DNA of 64,000 nt, taken from assembly GCF_040802235.1 (NCBI RefSeq), contig NC_133158.1:12054001-12118000 (forward strand), in the 5' to 3' direction. This document shows positions 1 to 12,889 of the stretch, piece after piece. The stretch comes from Manis javanica. Lineage: Eukaryota; Chordata; Mammalia; Pholidota; Manidae. Position numbers and translations under genes: made by a program. The stretch's first letter is position 1, and each line of letters opens with the position of its first letter. The notes beneath the pieces are model-generated. The model did not search any database and had not been told where the DNA came from. It saw only the letters and a list, made by a program, of their open reading frames with translations.

Positions 1-2999
1 AGTCCCCCGTGCAGCAGGGTGCAGTGTCCACGCTTAAATCTTGTCTCCACTCACTTTATCTGAAGCTGAACTCCAGAAGACCCAATAACACACTGCCACA
101 AACAACTTAAGATCTGCATCATCAGAGAATTCACTTTACCTCTGAACTGAATGCAAATATGCTTAGTGTCCTCAGTGCAGGCATTTCTAACAACCAGCAT
201 CCTCCTGCTCATTAGGCTGATAAAGTGCCTTCCAGTTATGAATCTCAAATGGAGCATTCTGTCTGCTCTGAGCAATCTGCCTTTTAGCTCGCAAGCCTTG
301 GAATAGGTGACTCCATGTAGGTGTGTTCGTGTTCTGGGATTTCCGCGGATCGCCCTTTATTAACAAGTAACTGTTATTAACAAAACATTGCTTTCAACAA
401 ACACACAGTCATCACCTCTGTTGCCTGTGTATGCACTACGGGCCTCAACTGTCCTTTGTAGTCTGTGTGCGCCATGTAATTCCCCGTAGCTGCTGTGAAC
501 CTCACAGATCTTGCAGTGCCTTGTCCTTACAACAAATGTGCTCCGTGTTTGTGCTCTGATGACTCGCTGGTCACCAGCCTGCACCTCAGAAAGCAGTGCT
601 GCACTGCCCTTACACTGTGACATTTTCCCTGTGACGCCTCCGAGCTTTGCGGCCCATGCTGTGGAATGTCACGGAGCCATCTGAATGCACTGCTTCCTCG
701 CCAAAGCAGAGAGGGTGGGTGCAGTTCCACAGCAAATCCAGCTACTGAGAAGAGGTTTTATTCTTAATATCTATTCACCACCGCCCACTCGCAGCCTCCC
801 CTTGCTTTCACAAGATAATGCCTATTGAAACTCCAATCTTATTCTGTTTTATTTTAATCTGTGATGTGCTCACATTCTGAGCAAGAGAGGAGAGAAGGAG
901 AATGCTTCTGTTTTTGTTTGTTTTTCTTCTTCCAACACTTTGGGTCAATTTTACATTTATACAGAGTAGAAACAGATCTAGATAAAACACTTCTCTTTGA
1001 TTACTAGGGTCTTTTCTTTAAAAGTTGTAGCTCTTGACCTGAATCAGTCACAGTTGCACAGACAGTTTAAATTGCTTTCAAACTTTTCAGACACTTGTAA
1101 TACAGCCAATCCTTGCACGTCTCTATGCACGATTTCTTTTTATCCTTGCATCCCCCTTGTTACTGAGTTTTCTCTTCAGAGGCTTTTATGAACAGTCTAG
1201 AACACATGGAAACGATGCCAGAGAAATATGTCCTCTATCTACTCTGAAAGCCTAATTGCCCCTTTGTATGATTTATTTTAAAAGATACTTTAAAAATAAC
1301 ATGCAGCCTTTTTCTCATTAGACTTCTTGCTATTACCCAAGAGAAGAAAATCAAATTGTATTTTACTGTTAAGAGATAGTCACTGTTACTAGGTTGGTGT
1401 GTAAGCCACCTAGTCTCTTAAGCACAGAGATTTTTTAAGTCAAATTTTCGGCAGATTTTTGAAGCCGAATTTAATGGGAAAATGAAGTCAAAATTTGATA
1501 GCAAACTGAAATAGTTCTAACAGTCAAATAATAAATTAACTCAAAATGAACTTACTTCTGAAAAACTGGGGCCAGTTCTGATGGGGCTGTCTGGAAAGAT
1601 GACCTAAAATATATACCTTCAAGCTAATTATGGTGTTTTTACTAAACCATTATGGTGTCCTATAATGAAGGTAGAAAAGCTTACCATCGAAAGAGTGGCA
1701 AACTTAGAAACCTGTAAGAATACTGGATTTGTGTAAAAGAGTTTTTTTTCCTTGTACGATTAAAACACCAACTTGAAAATATGAACATTTGCCCCAAATG
1801 TAGCTAGTTCTTTCATGTTCTGTGGAGCCAGAGTGTTGTACATATTATTCCCTATGATAGGGGCTCACCCTGGGGTAGGCAGAGGTGAATTTCAGTACAG
1901 GTTCACTGAGAAAAGACTTTACCCCAATATCTTTTGGTGGGAATTAGTAGCCCTGTTTTGAAAAGAATGCTGGTATTTCCCATAAATTTTCTACCCCAGA
2001 AAACATGTCCACCATTAGTTTATAATAAATGAATGAATGAATGCAAAGAATGTCATTGCTCTGGTTTTATCCCTAATATCATTTGTTCTGTGGGCTGCAT
2101 CTACATAAATATTGTAACTAAGGATCGGTTCCATTTGGGGAGTTAGGAGAAATAGTCATATTAATATAAAGAGAGCATTTTTAAAGGTCTCTGGGCTATT
2201 CTGAACTGCACCTATGCCTTTATTTCATGCATTTATACACATAAATGTCACTGCCTCTATGTAATAGCTGCTATCGTACTCAGGGCTGCCATGTGCTATG
2301 GAAAAGCATCACTCACTGTCCCACAGAACAAGGGCACCCACGGATTTGGATGTTAACCCAACTGACCAGCTGAAGCAGAATATAACCCAAATACAAGTGG
2401 GATCTCATGTGGCTGGGGCCCTGGGCCATGTCACATTCAAAGAAGCATTCCTACAGAGAAATGCGCACCAAAAGCCATTCTTGGTCTCACAAGAACACAC
2501 TAAATAGAAGAGAACGTTTTTAGTGCAAATTTCCTTTAAAAAGCCTCTCTAGATGACTATCCACATTCAAACTCTTATATTCCTACCAGCAGCTTCTACC
2601 AAAATGCTTTCTGCTCTCTCTCCTCTCTTCCAAGAGACATCCTGTCCATGTCCAGACCCAAAGGGCTCTTCCACTCTGTTGTCCCTATCTTCATTCCCCA
2701 CCTTAGCTCTTTATTATCTGGATTCATTTACCCTTTCTTACTTCTTTCTGTTTTCTAATTCTCCCATGAATAGGATTCCGCACAACAGAGTCCGCAACCT
2801 GACCATGCAATCAAAAATCAAGAATCCAAGAAGGCTTCCCTTTCCAATGGAATGAATAGGGACAAAGTCATCAGCTTATGGAATTAGAGGCATGCCTGTT
2901 TCCTACGATTGTTTGGAAAAGCCAGTGTTCTTTCCACCTGTCTCCTTGTTCTAAAGTCTCCATTCTCCAAGGGAGATGCTTTATGCCTATGAAGAAATA
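1..2999. other. Intergenic, no gene recognised
   Basis: The ORFs here are short (at most about 100 codons), overlap each other on both strands, and show no domain or splice-site pattern. A short GAAT repeat lies at about 2027-2043. I see nothing else that can be named. Confidence 0.6.
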
Positions 3000-3009
3000 C
3001 CCATCCATC

Positions 3010-3420
3010 TTCTATATTTTATTCATTCAATAAGCATTTCAGGCTAGGTGCTGGGCTACCAAGATGAATATACTAAACGAATATACTAAAATGGTAACAC
3101 ATACAGCTGGCTATGAGAATCTGTATAATGTTCTTTTATCTTTACACTTCTACATAGAGAACATGGGTAAAATACTGTGTGAAGTACTAACATGTGGGAA
3201 GGCATCTTGAAGGAGGGATCTGAGTTAGAACATGCAGAGCATAGGAGTGAAAGGTGTTCTGGACAAAAGGAACAGCAACCGCAAAAGCTCTCCTCTACAA
3301 ATAGGAAGAAAAGCAGAGGGGCATGAAACGGGTGAGAAGTTTGGTGGGCACCCATGTGGCAGGCAGAGCACCGTCGGTCTGAGTTGTTTCAGAACCAAGA
3401 AATGGGATAAACAGGCAGGA
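3010..3420. repeat. Ancient mammalian interspersed repeat, family not assigned
   Basis: The text TTCATTCAATAAGCATTT...GGTGCTGGG and the later purine-rich part with 'aaaggaacagcaaccgcaaaagc' resemble a widespread old L2/MIR-class repeat. I cannot assign the family without an alignment. Confidence 0.35.
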
Positions 3421-3479
3421 AAAGGGAACCCAAATTTACTCAGTCTGAAAAAAGAACTTTCTTATATACTAAACAACCT

Positions 3480-3582
3480 GACAACAGTGATACTAATAGC
3501 AAATACATGCTACTTATTCCATGCCAAGCACTGTCCCAAGTGGTACATGTCCTTTATAAAGAAATATATATGTGCATTTTTA

Positions 3583-3620
<38 letters not shown>

Positions 3621-3775
3621 CAATTAATCTAACAACCCTTTGTTATCACACCCCTCAATTTATAGGTACAGAAACGGAAGTACAGAGATGGTAGGTAACA
3701 CACCTAAGGTGACACAACTAGTAAGTGGTCAACCCGGGATTCGAAGCTAGGCATTTGTGGTCCTATCATTTGTGT
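3480..3775 (-). repeat. MIR SINE interrupted by a microsatellite
   Basis: The reverse MIR core is visible: 'catgccaagcactgtcccaag', then 'tacagaaacggaagtacagag', then 'gacacaactagtaagtgg' and 'cccgggattcgaa'. A (TG)n(TA)n tract sits inside, between the two halves of the element. Confidence 0.75.
3583..3620. repeat. Compound microsatellite (TG)11(TA)8
   Basis: Eleven uninterrupted TG units (3583-3604) are followed directly by eight TA units (3605-3620), embedded in the MIR. It is probably length-polymorphic. Confidence 0.95.
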
Positions 3776-6700
3776 TCTCAACTACTATTTCACACTGTCA
3801 ATGGAACGACACATTTCCTGTCACTGGAAGTCTCCAAGTAAAGCTTGGTTAGCCCTTCCACAGAAATGCCCTAAAAGACTTCCCTGCTTTGAATGGGAGA
3901 CGGAGCTATGACACTTCTAGGCCCCTTTCACCTCTCCACCTTAACTCACTCCAAAGCTTCTTGATAGCTTCCTAACTCAAAACCACGCTTCTCGAAGCCT
4001 CCTTTCTTTCCTCTATAATTCAAGTGCCATGGAAATGTCAAATCATAACATTCTCTCAGCTCTAGCTGCATGATTTTCCCTTCACACCCTCTTGTTTTCT
4101 CCCCTATCCTGGTTATATAGATCAACTCGGTCTTTCTGAGCACCTCCATCCACCTTCCCCTCCCGCGTCTCAGTTCTCCTCATTTGTGTGATCTCCCTGT
4201 CTGCCTCCCGCAACTAGTCACCAAGGTCCAAAAATCAATCTGGCAATGATAGCATTTACCCCTGAGAGAGCTGAGCGGGAAAGCCAGAGGGATGTGGCTG
4301 GCCATGCGCGAGTTAATTAGCCCTCTCTCTCTGTGCACATTTACGATTGGGACTGAGAACTCCTTGCGTTTTGAGAGCAGAGCGAGAGGCCAGAGGAAGA
4401 GGAAAATGTGAGCTCTGCGTGCCAAGCTGGGCCTCTCAGGCCTGGAGAGCTTTTCACTGAAGGGTCTCTCAGACCTGGCTCGCAAACGGGCAGTCGCTCC
4501 CGTCTCCACAGAACCAGAGGAGGCTTCAGACATTTCTGTTTGCCTTACGAACAGCTGGTGGCTCCTATATGAATCTAATTAAGCATCTTCCTGGCTGCAA
4601 ACACTTCAAGTTCTATTTTTAAGATGAAGGATGCTTCCCAAAACGTAGCTCGCAGACAAATGGTTTCAGACATTTTATCCCCAACGCTCCATTTTGTGGC
4701 ACAGGCTAAATCGCATTATAGAAATTACTCCCACTTGAGGCTTGGCCAAGTCAATAATATTGATTGATGAACCCAGGATGTCAGCTGTCTGAATGCAATG
4801 CTTCAAGACCAGACCCACTGTCCTTTAACCTTGTCATATTTGTGGCTGACGCCCTTTCCCCTGACAGCCCCTCCCCAAAATAATAAATGCCAGAGAAAAT
4901 GAAAACCGACTGCCATTGTTTCCATCAGAGGAAGCAAGATACAGCTGCGTTTCAGGCTGGACACTGGGCTGGCATCAATTCTGTCACTAGAATTTCGGCA
5001 GGTTTGGTTGGTCACCTATCTGGTCTCCTTTACAGGCACTTCTAGACCTGCTCCGCTCCGTCCCATCTGTGGAGGCCTGCGGCCCGACCCTCCAAGGAAA
5101 AGAGACAAACAGAGCAAGATACCCACTTTTTGGAAAGTAAAGGCTGGGGTCAAGGAAAGACAGTTACTGTGATGTAAATTCCAGGACTCCTGTTAAGTTT
5201 TCTGCTCACAAATAATACCTAAAACAAAGGTCCTTCCTGGATGAGTCCCCACTTCTCTGTTACCACCATCACTAAAGGGTGTAATCAAGGGAGAGGCCAC
5301 CCCCTGTTGCATAAAAGGGAGCAGAAATTGAAGCCAGAGAGGTTGTTACTGACAATACATTTTCCTACCTCAAAAAAAAAAAAAAGGAAAACTAAAAACA
5401 GCAAAGCAAGGGCTATAGAATAAATCAGCACCCCCTCCAAGTGAAAGAGAGAGAAAAGAAGTTCAACCAATTCAAAGCAGAAGGCTGCCCACGAGGAGCC
5501 TCAGGGTCACACAGAGAGAGGGCAGCGGGGAGCGGAGAGGCGAGAGCCGCACACAGAACCCGCTCACAGAAAATAAAGCAGAACAGGGGACCCCGAGCCA
5601 GGCTATATGGAGAGGAAATAGTGAGGGAGCCTGAAATTCTTCTTCAAGAATTCTTTCTTTTCAGCTGAGTGGAGCCAGGATTTCCCGTACCAGTCATGGG
5701 CTGGTGTGGATATTAAGGGCGCTTCTCCGCAGAGGAGGGAGAGAGGGAGAAAGGTGCCAGGCCGAGGCTGAGCCCCGTCCTGATAGCGAGGTGATTTCCC
5801 CTGCTCTCGCCCGCAGCCCACGCCAGCCACAGGACCGGCCAGTCCCAGGGACAAAGCTGAGGGGGCCACAATACTTGCCAAGACTTTTGGTGGCCAAAAC
5901 AGTTTCTCAGGACCCTGCCAGTCCATAAACCAGAGAGAGGAGTGTGCGATGCTGAAAAGCCAGCTCTGCTTTGGGTTGACATGGCAACACAGCCTGAGCT
6001 TTCCTGTTTTTTGAGCTTCTATGCTTATCTGGGTAAAGGAGCAGCCCTCATACAAAAGATGAGAAGACCCTTCTTCAGGTACAGGGGAGGCAGAGTCAAA
6101 GAGTAGGAGAGAGAAAAACCCAAATGGGCCAAAGACTGGGAGATCTAAATAAAACCCAGGGCCGAGCAAGGCCACTTCAAGAAAAGAGTAAGAGACACAA
6201 ACATCGATGGAAGGCATGGCAGCTGCTGGGGACTAAAGAAAACGGCAATCACCATGAGAAGTGGCTCACGCTGCTGTAATGATCATTTTTGATATTCTGT
6301 AACCGACGATTTGGCACCTGGAAATAAAATCATGGGCCAGACTAACAGCCAGAGTAGTTTACATCCCCACCATCTCTGGAGTTTCGCAGGCACACAGAAC
6401 TCACATCAAATCACCCAACCATAAACCCCATCTGTGCCTCGCTTCCTGCCCAGTGTGGGGCATCCATGCCCACCAACTTCTCTCCCCTAGAGCCACCCAG
6501 GCTTATGCCCAGGCCCTCCCCTCGCCCGTCCGCCTCCTGACCAGCCCTGGTGCAGCCCCATGTGGCCCTGATGCCGCAGAACGGCCCCTCCTCCCTGGCA
6601 CAGCGAGCGATCAACTCTCCTTTCAGAGGCAGCTGTCTCTGTGCCATCACTGTACTGTCCCAATAAAACAAACCCTAGGTATTTTTTCCAACAGCTACAG

Positions 6701-6849
6701 AACATCATTCTGGATCGTCAGCAATGTGTGTGTGTTGAAACTGTGTGGGCACAGCAGACTTTGTGCTTACAGCCTGTGTGATTTTGAAGGCGGAGTTCAC
6801 AAACCAGCTAATGATAACATCTAACGTGGTTTGGCGACGTGCAAGTAAT
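3776..6849. other. Intergenic, with a possible conserved non-coding block at 4550-4800
   Basis: No gene is recognised. The 204-codon frame at 5603-6217 (minus) has no family resemblance and overlaps frames on the other strand. An A-run lies at about 5371-5384. The block at 4550-4800 is unique-looking and rich in homeodomain-like motifs (CTAATTAAG at 4575-4583), with a perfect palindrome CTTGGCCAAG at 4741-4750. Confidence 0.5.
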
Positions 6850-7005
6850 GAGTGTTTCACATGACTCGGCCCGTGTCGTCCTCACCCGGCTCTACGAAGT
6901 GGTACCATCACCATCCCCTGTTACCCATGAGGGAGCAGACTCAGAGAGGGTGAGTCAGGGGTGTGAGATGACTCAGCTGGTGGGCAGCAGAGCTCGGAGG
7001 CGGTC
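6850..7005 (-). repeat. MIR SINE fragment
   Basis: Reverse MIR core: 'tgttacccatgagggagcagactcagagaggg' is a diverged form of the usual 'gaggaaactgaggcacagagagg', followed by 'gatgactcagctggtgggcag'. Confidence 0.5.
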
Positions 7006-8044
7006 TGGCTCTACGGGCTGGGTTTTTAATGTTCTTTCATTCTTACCGTAAGCCCACTTGCTACATCTTTAGTTCTTTCTCGTTGTGACGGCCGTATAGT
7101 CATGAGCACCAACAAACACTTAGTGAGGGCCCCCTGCGTGGCTCGCCTTACCCTAGGCACCAGGAGCGCCTGACTAGGAGGAAAATGAACCCCGATCTCA
7201 GGGATAAAATAAGTCTAAGGTAGCTTCCACTGACAACCAGTATGGACAACAGGTTCCCTTGAAGATAAGAAGCAGAAATCACAGGCTTTGGGGTAGGTGG
7301 GGAAAATGCGTGTGAGTGTGTGTATGGGGGTGGGGGAGGGTGACCGACCTGCTTCTTAAGGGAAAGAGCAGAGGTGCGAGTGCGCAGAGGAGGGCAGGGA
7401 AGGCAGGAGCCAAGGCAGCACAGGAAGACTGCACATGGCAAGTTTGCAGTTTGGCTGCAGGGACCCCTTTTGTGACTTGAGTGGGGAGGTAGGTTGAAAT
7501 TGAAGAGGTCGATGCAAGATGAAGGGTCTTTCATGGCCGTGCTAAGGAATCGGCTGCGTTGTGAGAGGCCTGTAAGCAGCTGGAGGAGGAGGAGAGGCCA
7601 CCCAGCACGTGTGGGAGCGGGGAGGACAGGGAACCGGAGGTCCAGTAGAGAGGACTGCAGGGCTCGGCGAGGCAGTGGAGGGCTGGGGAAGACACTCGGG
7701 GGCGACAGGAAGACGGGCAAGGCTGGAGCAGCACAACTTTGCTCCCTGGGGCCTCGGAGTCCAGGTCCCAGAATGCACAGAGAATGGTCTGTACTCAGTA
7801 CCACTGGCATTAGACGAAACAGCGCGAGAACGCCATGGAGCTCTTGCCCTCCTTCCCTATGCCAGGCCCGCCAGGGGCATGTCAAAGGCTGGCACACAGC
7901 GGGTTTTGGCAGCTTGGATCACTGATGCCGTGTACTAATGTTATATTTGTCAGTAAAGCTTTGGCTTTAAGCAATTTTCTTCTAATGTTTATGTTTTATT
8001 GGATAAATAAAAAGTCACTGAAGAAAAAAGAAATTATAGGTATG
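7006..8044. other. Intergenic, GC-richer stretch, no gene recognised
   Basis: A moderately CpG-containing segment at about 7540-7760 lies inside overlapping frames on both strands, including a 249-codon minus-strand frame. The frames are Pro/Ser/Leu- or Arg/Gly-rich low-complexity translations typical of GC-rich non-coding DNA. Confidence 0.5.
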
Positions 8045-8410
8045 TGAAAGGAATATTCTATGTGGCATGCAATCCTACCAGCTGGAGATAATGACCCTAA
8101 CTTTTCTTGTGTCAGCTGATCTTCTAGACAATATATGTTTACACACACACCAAGTGTGTTATATACACATATGGAAGTGTATTTATACTTATATATACAT
8201 GTGTACTTATATAAGTGAACTCATACTTACACTGTATGCAATTCATTCACCAGCATACCATTATTGTATTTCTATGCTTCTATGCCAATAAAACTGTTTT
8301 TGATTTAGTCATATCAATGTATAGTGATTTGTTTGGATATTGTCCCTGCTTTCGGTTTCTAAGTATGATAAGCAAGGCAGTAATAAAATAAACATTCCGG
8401 GACATATTTC
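8045..8410 (-). repeat. Diverged L1/HAL1-like fragment
   Basis: An AT-rich text with 'accattattgtatttctatgcttc' and 'atatcaatgtatagtg', then 'gataagcaaggcagtaataaa', resembles the reverse of old LINE 3' regions. Assignment is by general resemblance only. Confidence 0.4.
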
Positions 8411-9974
8411 TGAGCACTTGTCTGACTACTCAGGTAATTCTCAAAAATAGATGAAAAATGTTATTTCTCGGGCTCTTTTCCCTTTGTTTTCAGTATTTGC
8501 TCTTTATCTCTACACATCTGTCGATCACAGTGGTCTATCCGGCCACTCTTGCTGTGCACAGTCTCGTGTGAAGCACAACTCTGCAGATGCCCCATGAAGA
8601 ATTCCAAATGCTTCACGGAGCTCTGCCACCAGCCGGAGGGAGTGTCCTTCCCCCCTCCGTAACGACGGCTGTGCACAGTGACTTCCCTCCAGAGAGCCGT
8701 GTGGTCTTCCTCCCACTACCCCAGAAGCCCAGTCTTATGAAGAATATACTGGGAAAATTCCAATAGTGGGCTGTCTTACCAAGTACCTCACCAGCCCTCA
8801 TCTAACCTGTCCAGGTCAGAAGAAACAAGAAAAGCCTGAGAAACCGTCCGAGCCAAGAACCTAAGGAGACATGATGACGAAATGGGGGATGGTAACCTGG
8901 GGCATAAAGGGAAACTGAGGTCATCTGCATAAAGTAGGGACCTTAGTTAATAACAATGCATCAATAGTGGCTTATTAATTACAACAAATGTACCACACTA
9001 ATGTAAGATATTAATAACAGGGAAACTTGGCACCTGGTAGGTGGAACCCTCTGTGCTGTCTGCTCAATTTATCTGTAAATCTGAAGCTGTTCTAAAAATA
9101 AAGTCTGTTAAACACGAGTCCGAGAGCACCCTTTTCATGGCTAAAGAGCACGGCGGCTTCCTCGGAGCTGTCTGAGACCCCAGTGTGGAAGCGGGGACTG
9201 AATCTTGGGCTCCCGGGAGGCCTGTCCCCCTGGGTGGTGGGGCGGGTGGAGGCTGGGGAGCTGAGGGCTGCGTCTGCCCCAGAGAGAGCTCAAGGCCGAG
9301 GAAGTGCTGTCCTGTACTCCTTCTGCTCCACTTCAGCCATTACCCTTTTCTAAGTGCATATTTTGCTCAGGTTAAAGGTATTAGTATCTGAGATACTCAG
9401 AGAAATCTGCAGTGAGATCCTCCACTGGGACCACCACACCATCGCCACCAACCAACGCTTACTCTTTATGTCGAAACAAAGCAGATCCACCCTTCAGCTG
9501 GCTCCTAGGATTCCTTTCTGAGGTCCCAACCCTGCTCGCATGTATGTGTCCATCCCAGAAACCCACATTAATTCCTTCCATCAACAACCGAAAGAAGAAT
9601 TTTCAAAACTGAGTCGAACACCACCACCAGGTCCCCCACCAGTAATGACAGTGACTGCAGTTCCAACAGCTTTCTCAGCGTTCACCTACCTGCTCCTTCA
9701 CAAGGGGCCTCAAGGCGTGAATGTCCACCTGGGCAGCTCACTCTGCAAGAGAAAATCTCGAACCAGGCTCCCCCCCCCACCGCGGAGTTACAAAAGCTGA
9801 GGGTGTGGCAATAGAGGGCCCCCATTTATTCACACTCACCAATAAGAGCAGACAACAGTAAAATGCTACTACCCTTACTAGTTGTGTAAAACAGACCCAT
9901 ACTTTAAAACTTTCTTCTTTGCAGTTGATTTGTCTTTTTAAAAGATGGGTTATTTGAAGTACTAATAAAAATTA
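8411..9974. other. Intergenic, no gene recognised
   Basis: No domain-bearing frame is visible. A G-rich patch at 9231-9260 has four close G-runs. The segment at 8870-9110 is AT-rich with no identifiable family. Confidence 0.5.
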
Positions 9975-10300
9975 CTGATAGTTACTAAGTATTTACTATG
10001 GGCCAGGATCTAGATTTATAACTGTAACTGATGAATATAGTTATAAATACATATTCATATATAATGATATTTATATATGACTCATATATAATGATAAATA
10101 AATATAGTTAATACAAACTAAATATTCATTAACTCACTTAATCATCACACAACTCTACGGAGTTACCATTATTGTTTCCACTTTACAGATGCAGAAACTG
10201 AGCAGAGAAGTTAAGCAACTTACACCAAGCTACACAGGAGGAAGAATTCATATCATGACAATTCCAGAACCCATACTCTTAACCTCTACACCACATAATT
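9975..10300 (-). repeat. MIR SINE with internal AT-rich expansion
   Basis: Reverse MIR landmarks: 'tatttactatgggccagg', then 'cactttacagatgcagaaactg', then 'gaagttaagcaacttac'. Between the halves a 15-bp unit TCATATATAATGATA occurs twice (10055-10069 and 10082-10096). Confidence 0.7.
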
Positions 10301-11889
10301 CACATGTATCCTTGCACACATGTGTGCACACTGCACATACACATATATCTGTACATGTTTGTGTGAATACACATATACATCTTTACTCTAAAACATTCTA
10401 AAATTAACACACCGCTAAATTTTTCATAATAAAAAGCTCAAAAGAGGAAATCATTGGCTTTTTAAAAGTTCAGAACATTAGTAGGTAATACTGTATATAG
10501 ATGACAGTAAAAGTAATGGTTTGGTACTTAAAGATGGATTCTTAAGTAAAATGCCAATTTTCATATCCATTTTAGTAGCTAGAAGCCTTTGAAGATTATT
10601 TGAATGTTGTACAGAAGAAAGCAGTTCTCCTTGAGGATGACTGTTACCAGAGATACAATATTTAAATAGAATTGGAAAATTCGAAGTCCCTTTGGAGTTG
10701 GAGGGAAGTGATTTTCTCTAATGAATGCCATTTCTGATTCTCCTAAGAAAAATGATAAAGGCCAGATTGATTTTCCTGTGGAGGAACTGAGTGGGAATTT
10801 CTTAAACTTCACCTACAAGTACCTGACCCCTGACTTGGTATTTCGAGTCTATAGGTCACAGTCATGCCATTTTCATAATGTGTATATAAATGACCCTGGA
10901 AAGATGCTGCCAGCACTTTGAAGCCTGTTTTTAAAGATTTTTTTTAATGATACATAACTTCAAATAACTTGAAGGTACAGCAGAATTGTTCATTTTATTT
11001 CTGCACCAGGGTCACCTGAGTGGGGAGAGGCCCCATTCACAGTGGCCAGAAGCTCCTTGCAGGGAAGCATTTTTCCCTTTTAGGGAAGCATCCCTGACAG
11101 GGACAAGAACTGGTGTGCTGTGGTCCTGGGAGAAGACCGACTGAAACAGAGAGAAACACACTGGAAGTCGTCAAGGGTAAACAGAGCCCAGGACGTTACT
11201 TGGGTATCATATGCTGTAATGGGCTGCACAGGGGCAGAAATTCTCCCCAGGGGTGCATATCACAAAACTGCAGGCTTTCCCTACACCACTGGGACAACTG
11301 CTGTTCGTGTTACCATGGGGATCCCAAGGCATATCAAAGGGAGTTCTCTGAAGGGTTGTGTGTTACACGCCTATTTCTCTAGATGTGTACATTAAGAGTG
11401 GTGCACACACATATGCACGCATGAACACACAAGCCAAATTCAATTGCACGTCCTTTTGTTAGGTAGGAATTTGATCCCAGTATTGACTTGCTTGGGATCT
11501 TTTTTCTCCTAAGTGGGTCATCGGTTGGAGACAGGAAGATTTTCTGTTATCTAGAAAATTTCACTATAACTCTGGGCCTTCCTGAGTCAAAGTGCTCCCT
11601 TCTCAAGACCAATGGTGACATGCAGGGTGAAGAAATATAAATATGATGGCTGTCTTCAGGCTTTTTCTTTTCTTTTTTGGGTAAAGCCCATTGGAAGGTG
11701 GGCAAGTTGGGCAGCCTTCACTGTGTGTATAGGTGTCATGGACTCCTTAAAGGAGCTATTATAAAGAGATAATAACAGAATAGCCTGGTTGCACAAGCTG
11801 AAATCCTTGGTCGTCCGTGCCTGTGTCCTGGCTCCTGTCCCGAGCATCACCAGCCACCCAGACATGCCGAAAAGCCTCAGATAGCCCTG
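10301..11889. other. Intergenic, no gene recognised
   Basis: Short ACAC/CATA-rich patches occur at about 10310-10380 and 11400-11430. The overlapping frames of about 90 codons at 11113-11395 have no recognisable family. Confidence 0.5.
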
Positions 11890-12200
11890 CCTTCTCTCTT
11901 TATCTTGCCCCCAACCTTCAGTTAGTCTCTCAACGCAGGCAGTTTCTTCTCATAGCCTCTTACATGAAACATTTTCTCTACATCCTCACAGTCACTGCTT
12001 AAATTTAAGCCCTCACCATCTTTACTAGGACCAGTGCAGTAGCCTCTTAATGGACTTCCCTAGGCCTGCTGTTCCCTAAGCCATCACCCACATTGCCACC
12101 AGGAAGAACTTTCTAAATAGATCCAGTCATGCTGCTTTACTCAACACCTTGCATGCTTTGGCCTTTCACAGTCATATTCCCGAGCATTTCTCACATTAAA
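11890..12200 (+). repeat. L2 LINE fragment, upstream part
   Basis: The order of text fits L2: 'gtgcagtagcctcttaatggacttccct', then 'atagatccagtcatgctgctttactcaacacctt', then 'ctttggcctttcacag'. The 12890-13230 fragment is probably a later part of the same copy. Confidence 0.55.
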
Positions 12201-12404
12201 ATAGAGAGGCCAGTGGAGGTCATCATGCCTCTTGACACTTGATCCAAGTTCAGCTTGAGGCCTTATCCTGGGTTCAGAGGAATGTTTACCATTTTCCCCA
12301 AGATTTTCCATAATTTCTAGGGTTTATATTCTCTGGGTCCAGACTCGCTAAAACTGATGTGTGATGCTGATGTATTGTATTGAGAGATCATATGGGAGTT
12401 GCCA

Positions 12405-12575
12405 GTGGTAAATGTTGTACACGCATCATTTCACTGAACACTCAAAAAGGCCCAGTGAGATCACAACTGTTATTCATTCTGTTGCATGGGTAGGGAAACT
12501 GAGGCTTAGGGAGAAACATGCCCAAAGTTACATAGACAGTAAGCAGGCAGTCAGATATCAGTGGCTTTACCACTA
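12405..12575 (-). repeat. MIR SINE fragment
   Basis: Reverse MIR core 'gtagggaaactgaggcttagggag' followed by 'catgcccaaagttacatagacagtaag'. It lies between two L2 pieces, which suggests it inserted into the L2 copy. Confidence 0.65.
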
Positions 12576-12889
12576 CTCTACACTACCTCTCTACATCTTT
12601 CTTCATGTTCTGATCAGTCATTTATTCACTCAGCTAGGAGTGAGTGCTGCTGTGGGTCAGGTCCTGTGCTGTGACTGTGGGCAGATACTGGGAAGAATGA
12701 GGAATGATCCCTGCTCCTAAGGGGGAACCGACACCGTCAGCAGGTCGTCACAGAATCTGCAGAACAAAGGGCAGCCCAGCCCAGCTCAAGAGCCAAGGCC
12801 CCTCATTGCTCATCTCCTGGCTTCCAAGATCCACCATAAATTGCCTTTTTCTCTCCAACTTCATCCACCCTTCTCTTCCAACACACCAG

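Noticed and set aside
5603..6217. 204-codon minus-strand frame
   Set aside because: No recognisable family; overlapping frames on both strands; no upstream promoter-like or splice features that I can defend.
7148..7897. 249-codon minus-strand frame
   Set aside because: Low-complexity Pro/Ser/Leu-rich translation in GC-rich DNA, overlapped by long frames on the other strand. No domain, splice site or start context supports it.
9231..9260. G-quadruplex motif
   Set aside because: Four G-runs are close together but one spacer is 8 nt, just beyond the usual 1-7 nt rule, and there is no gene context.
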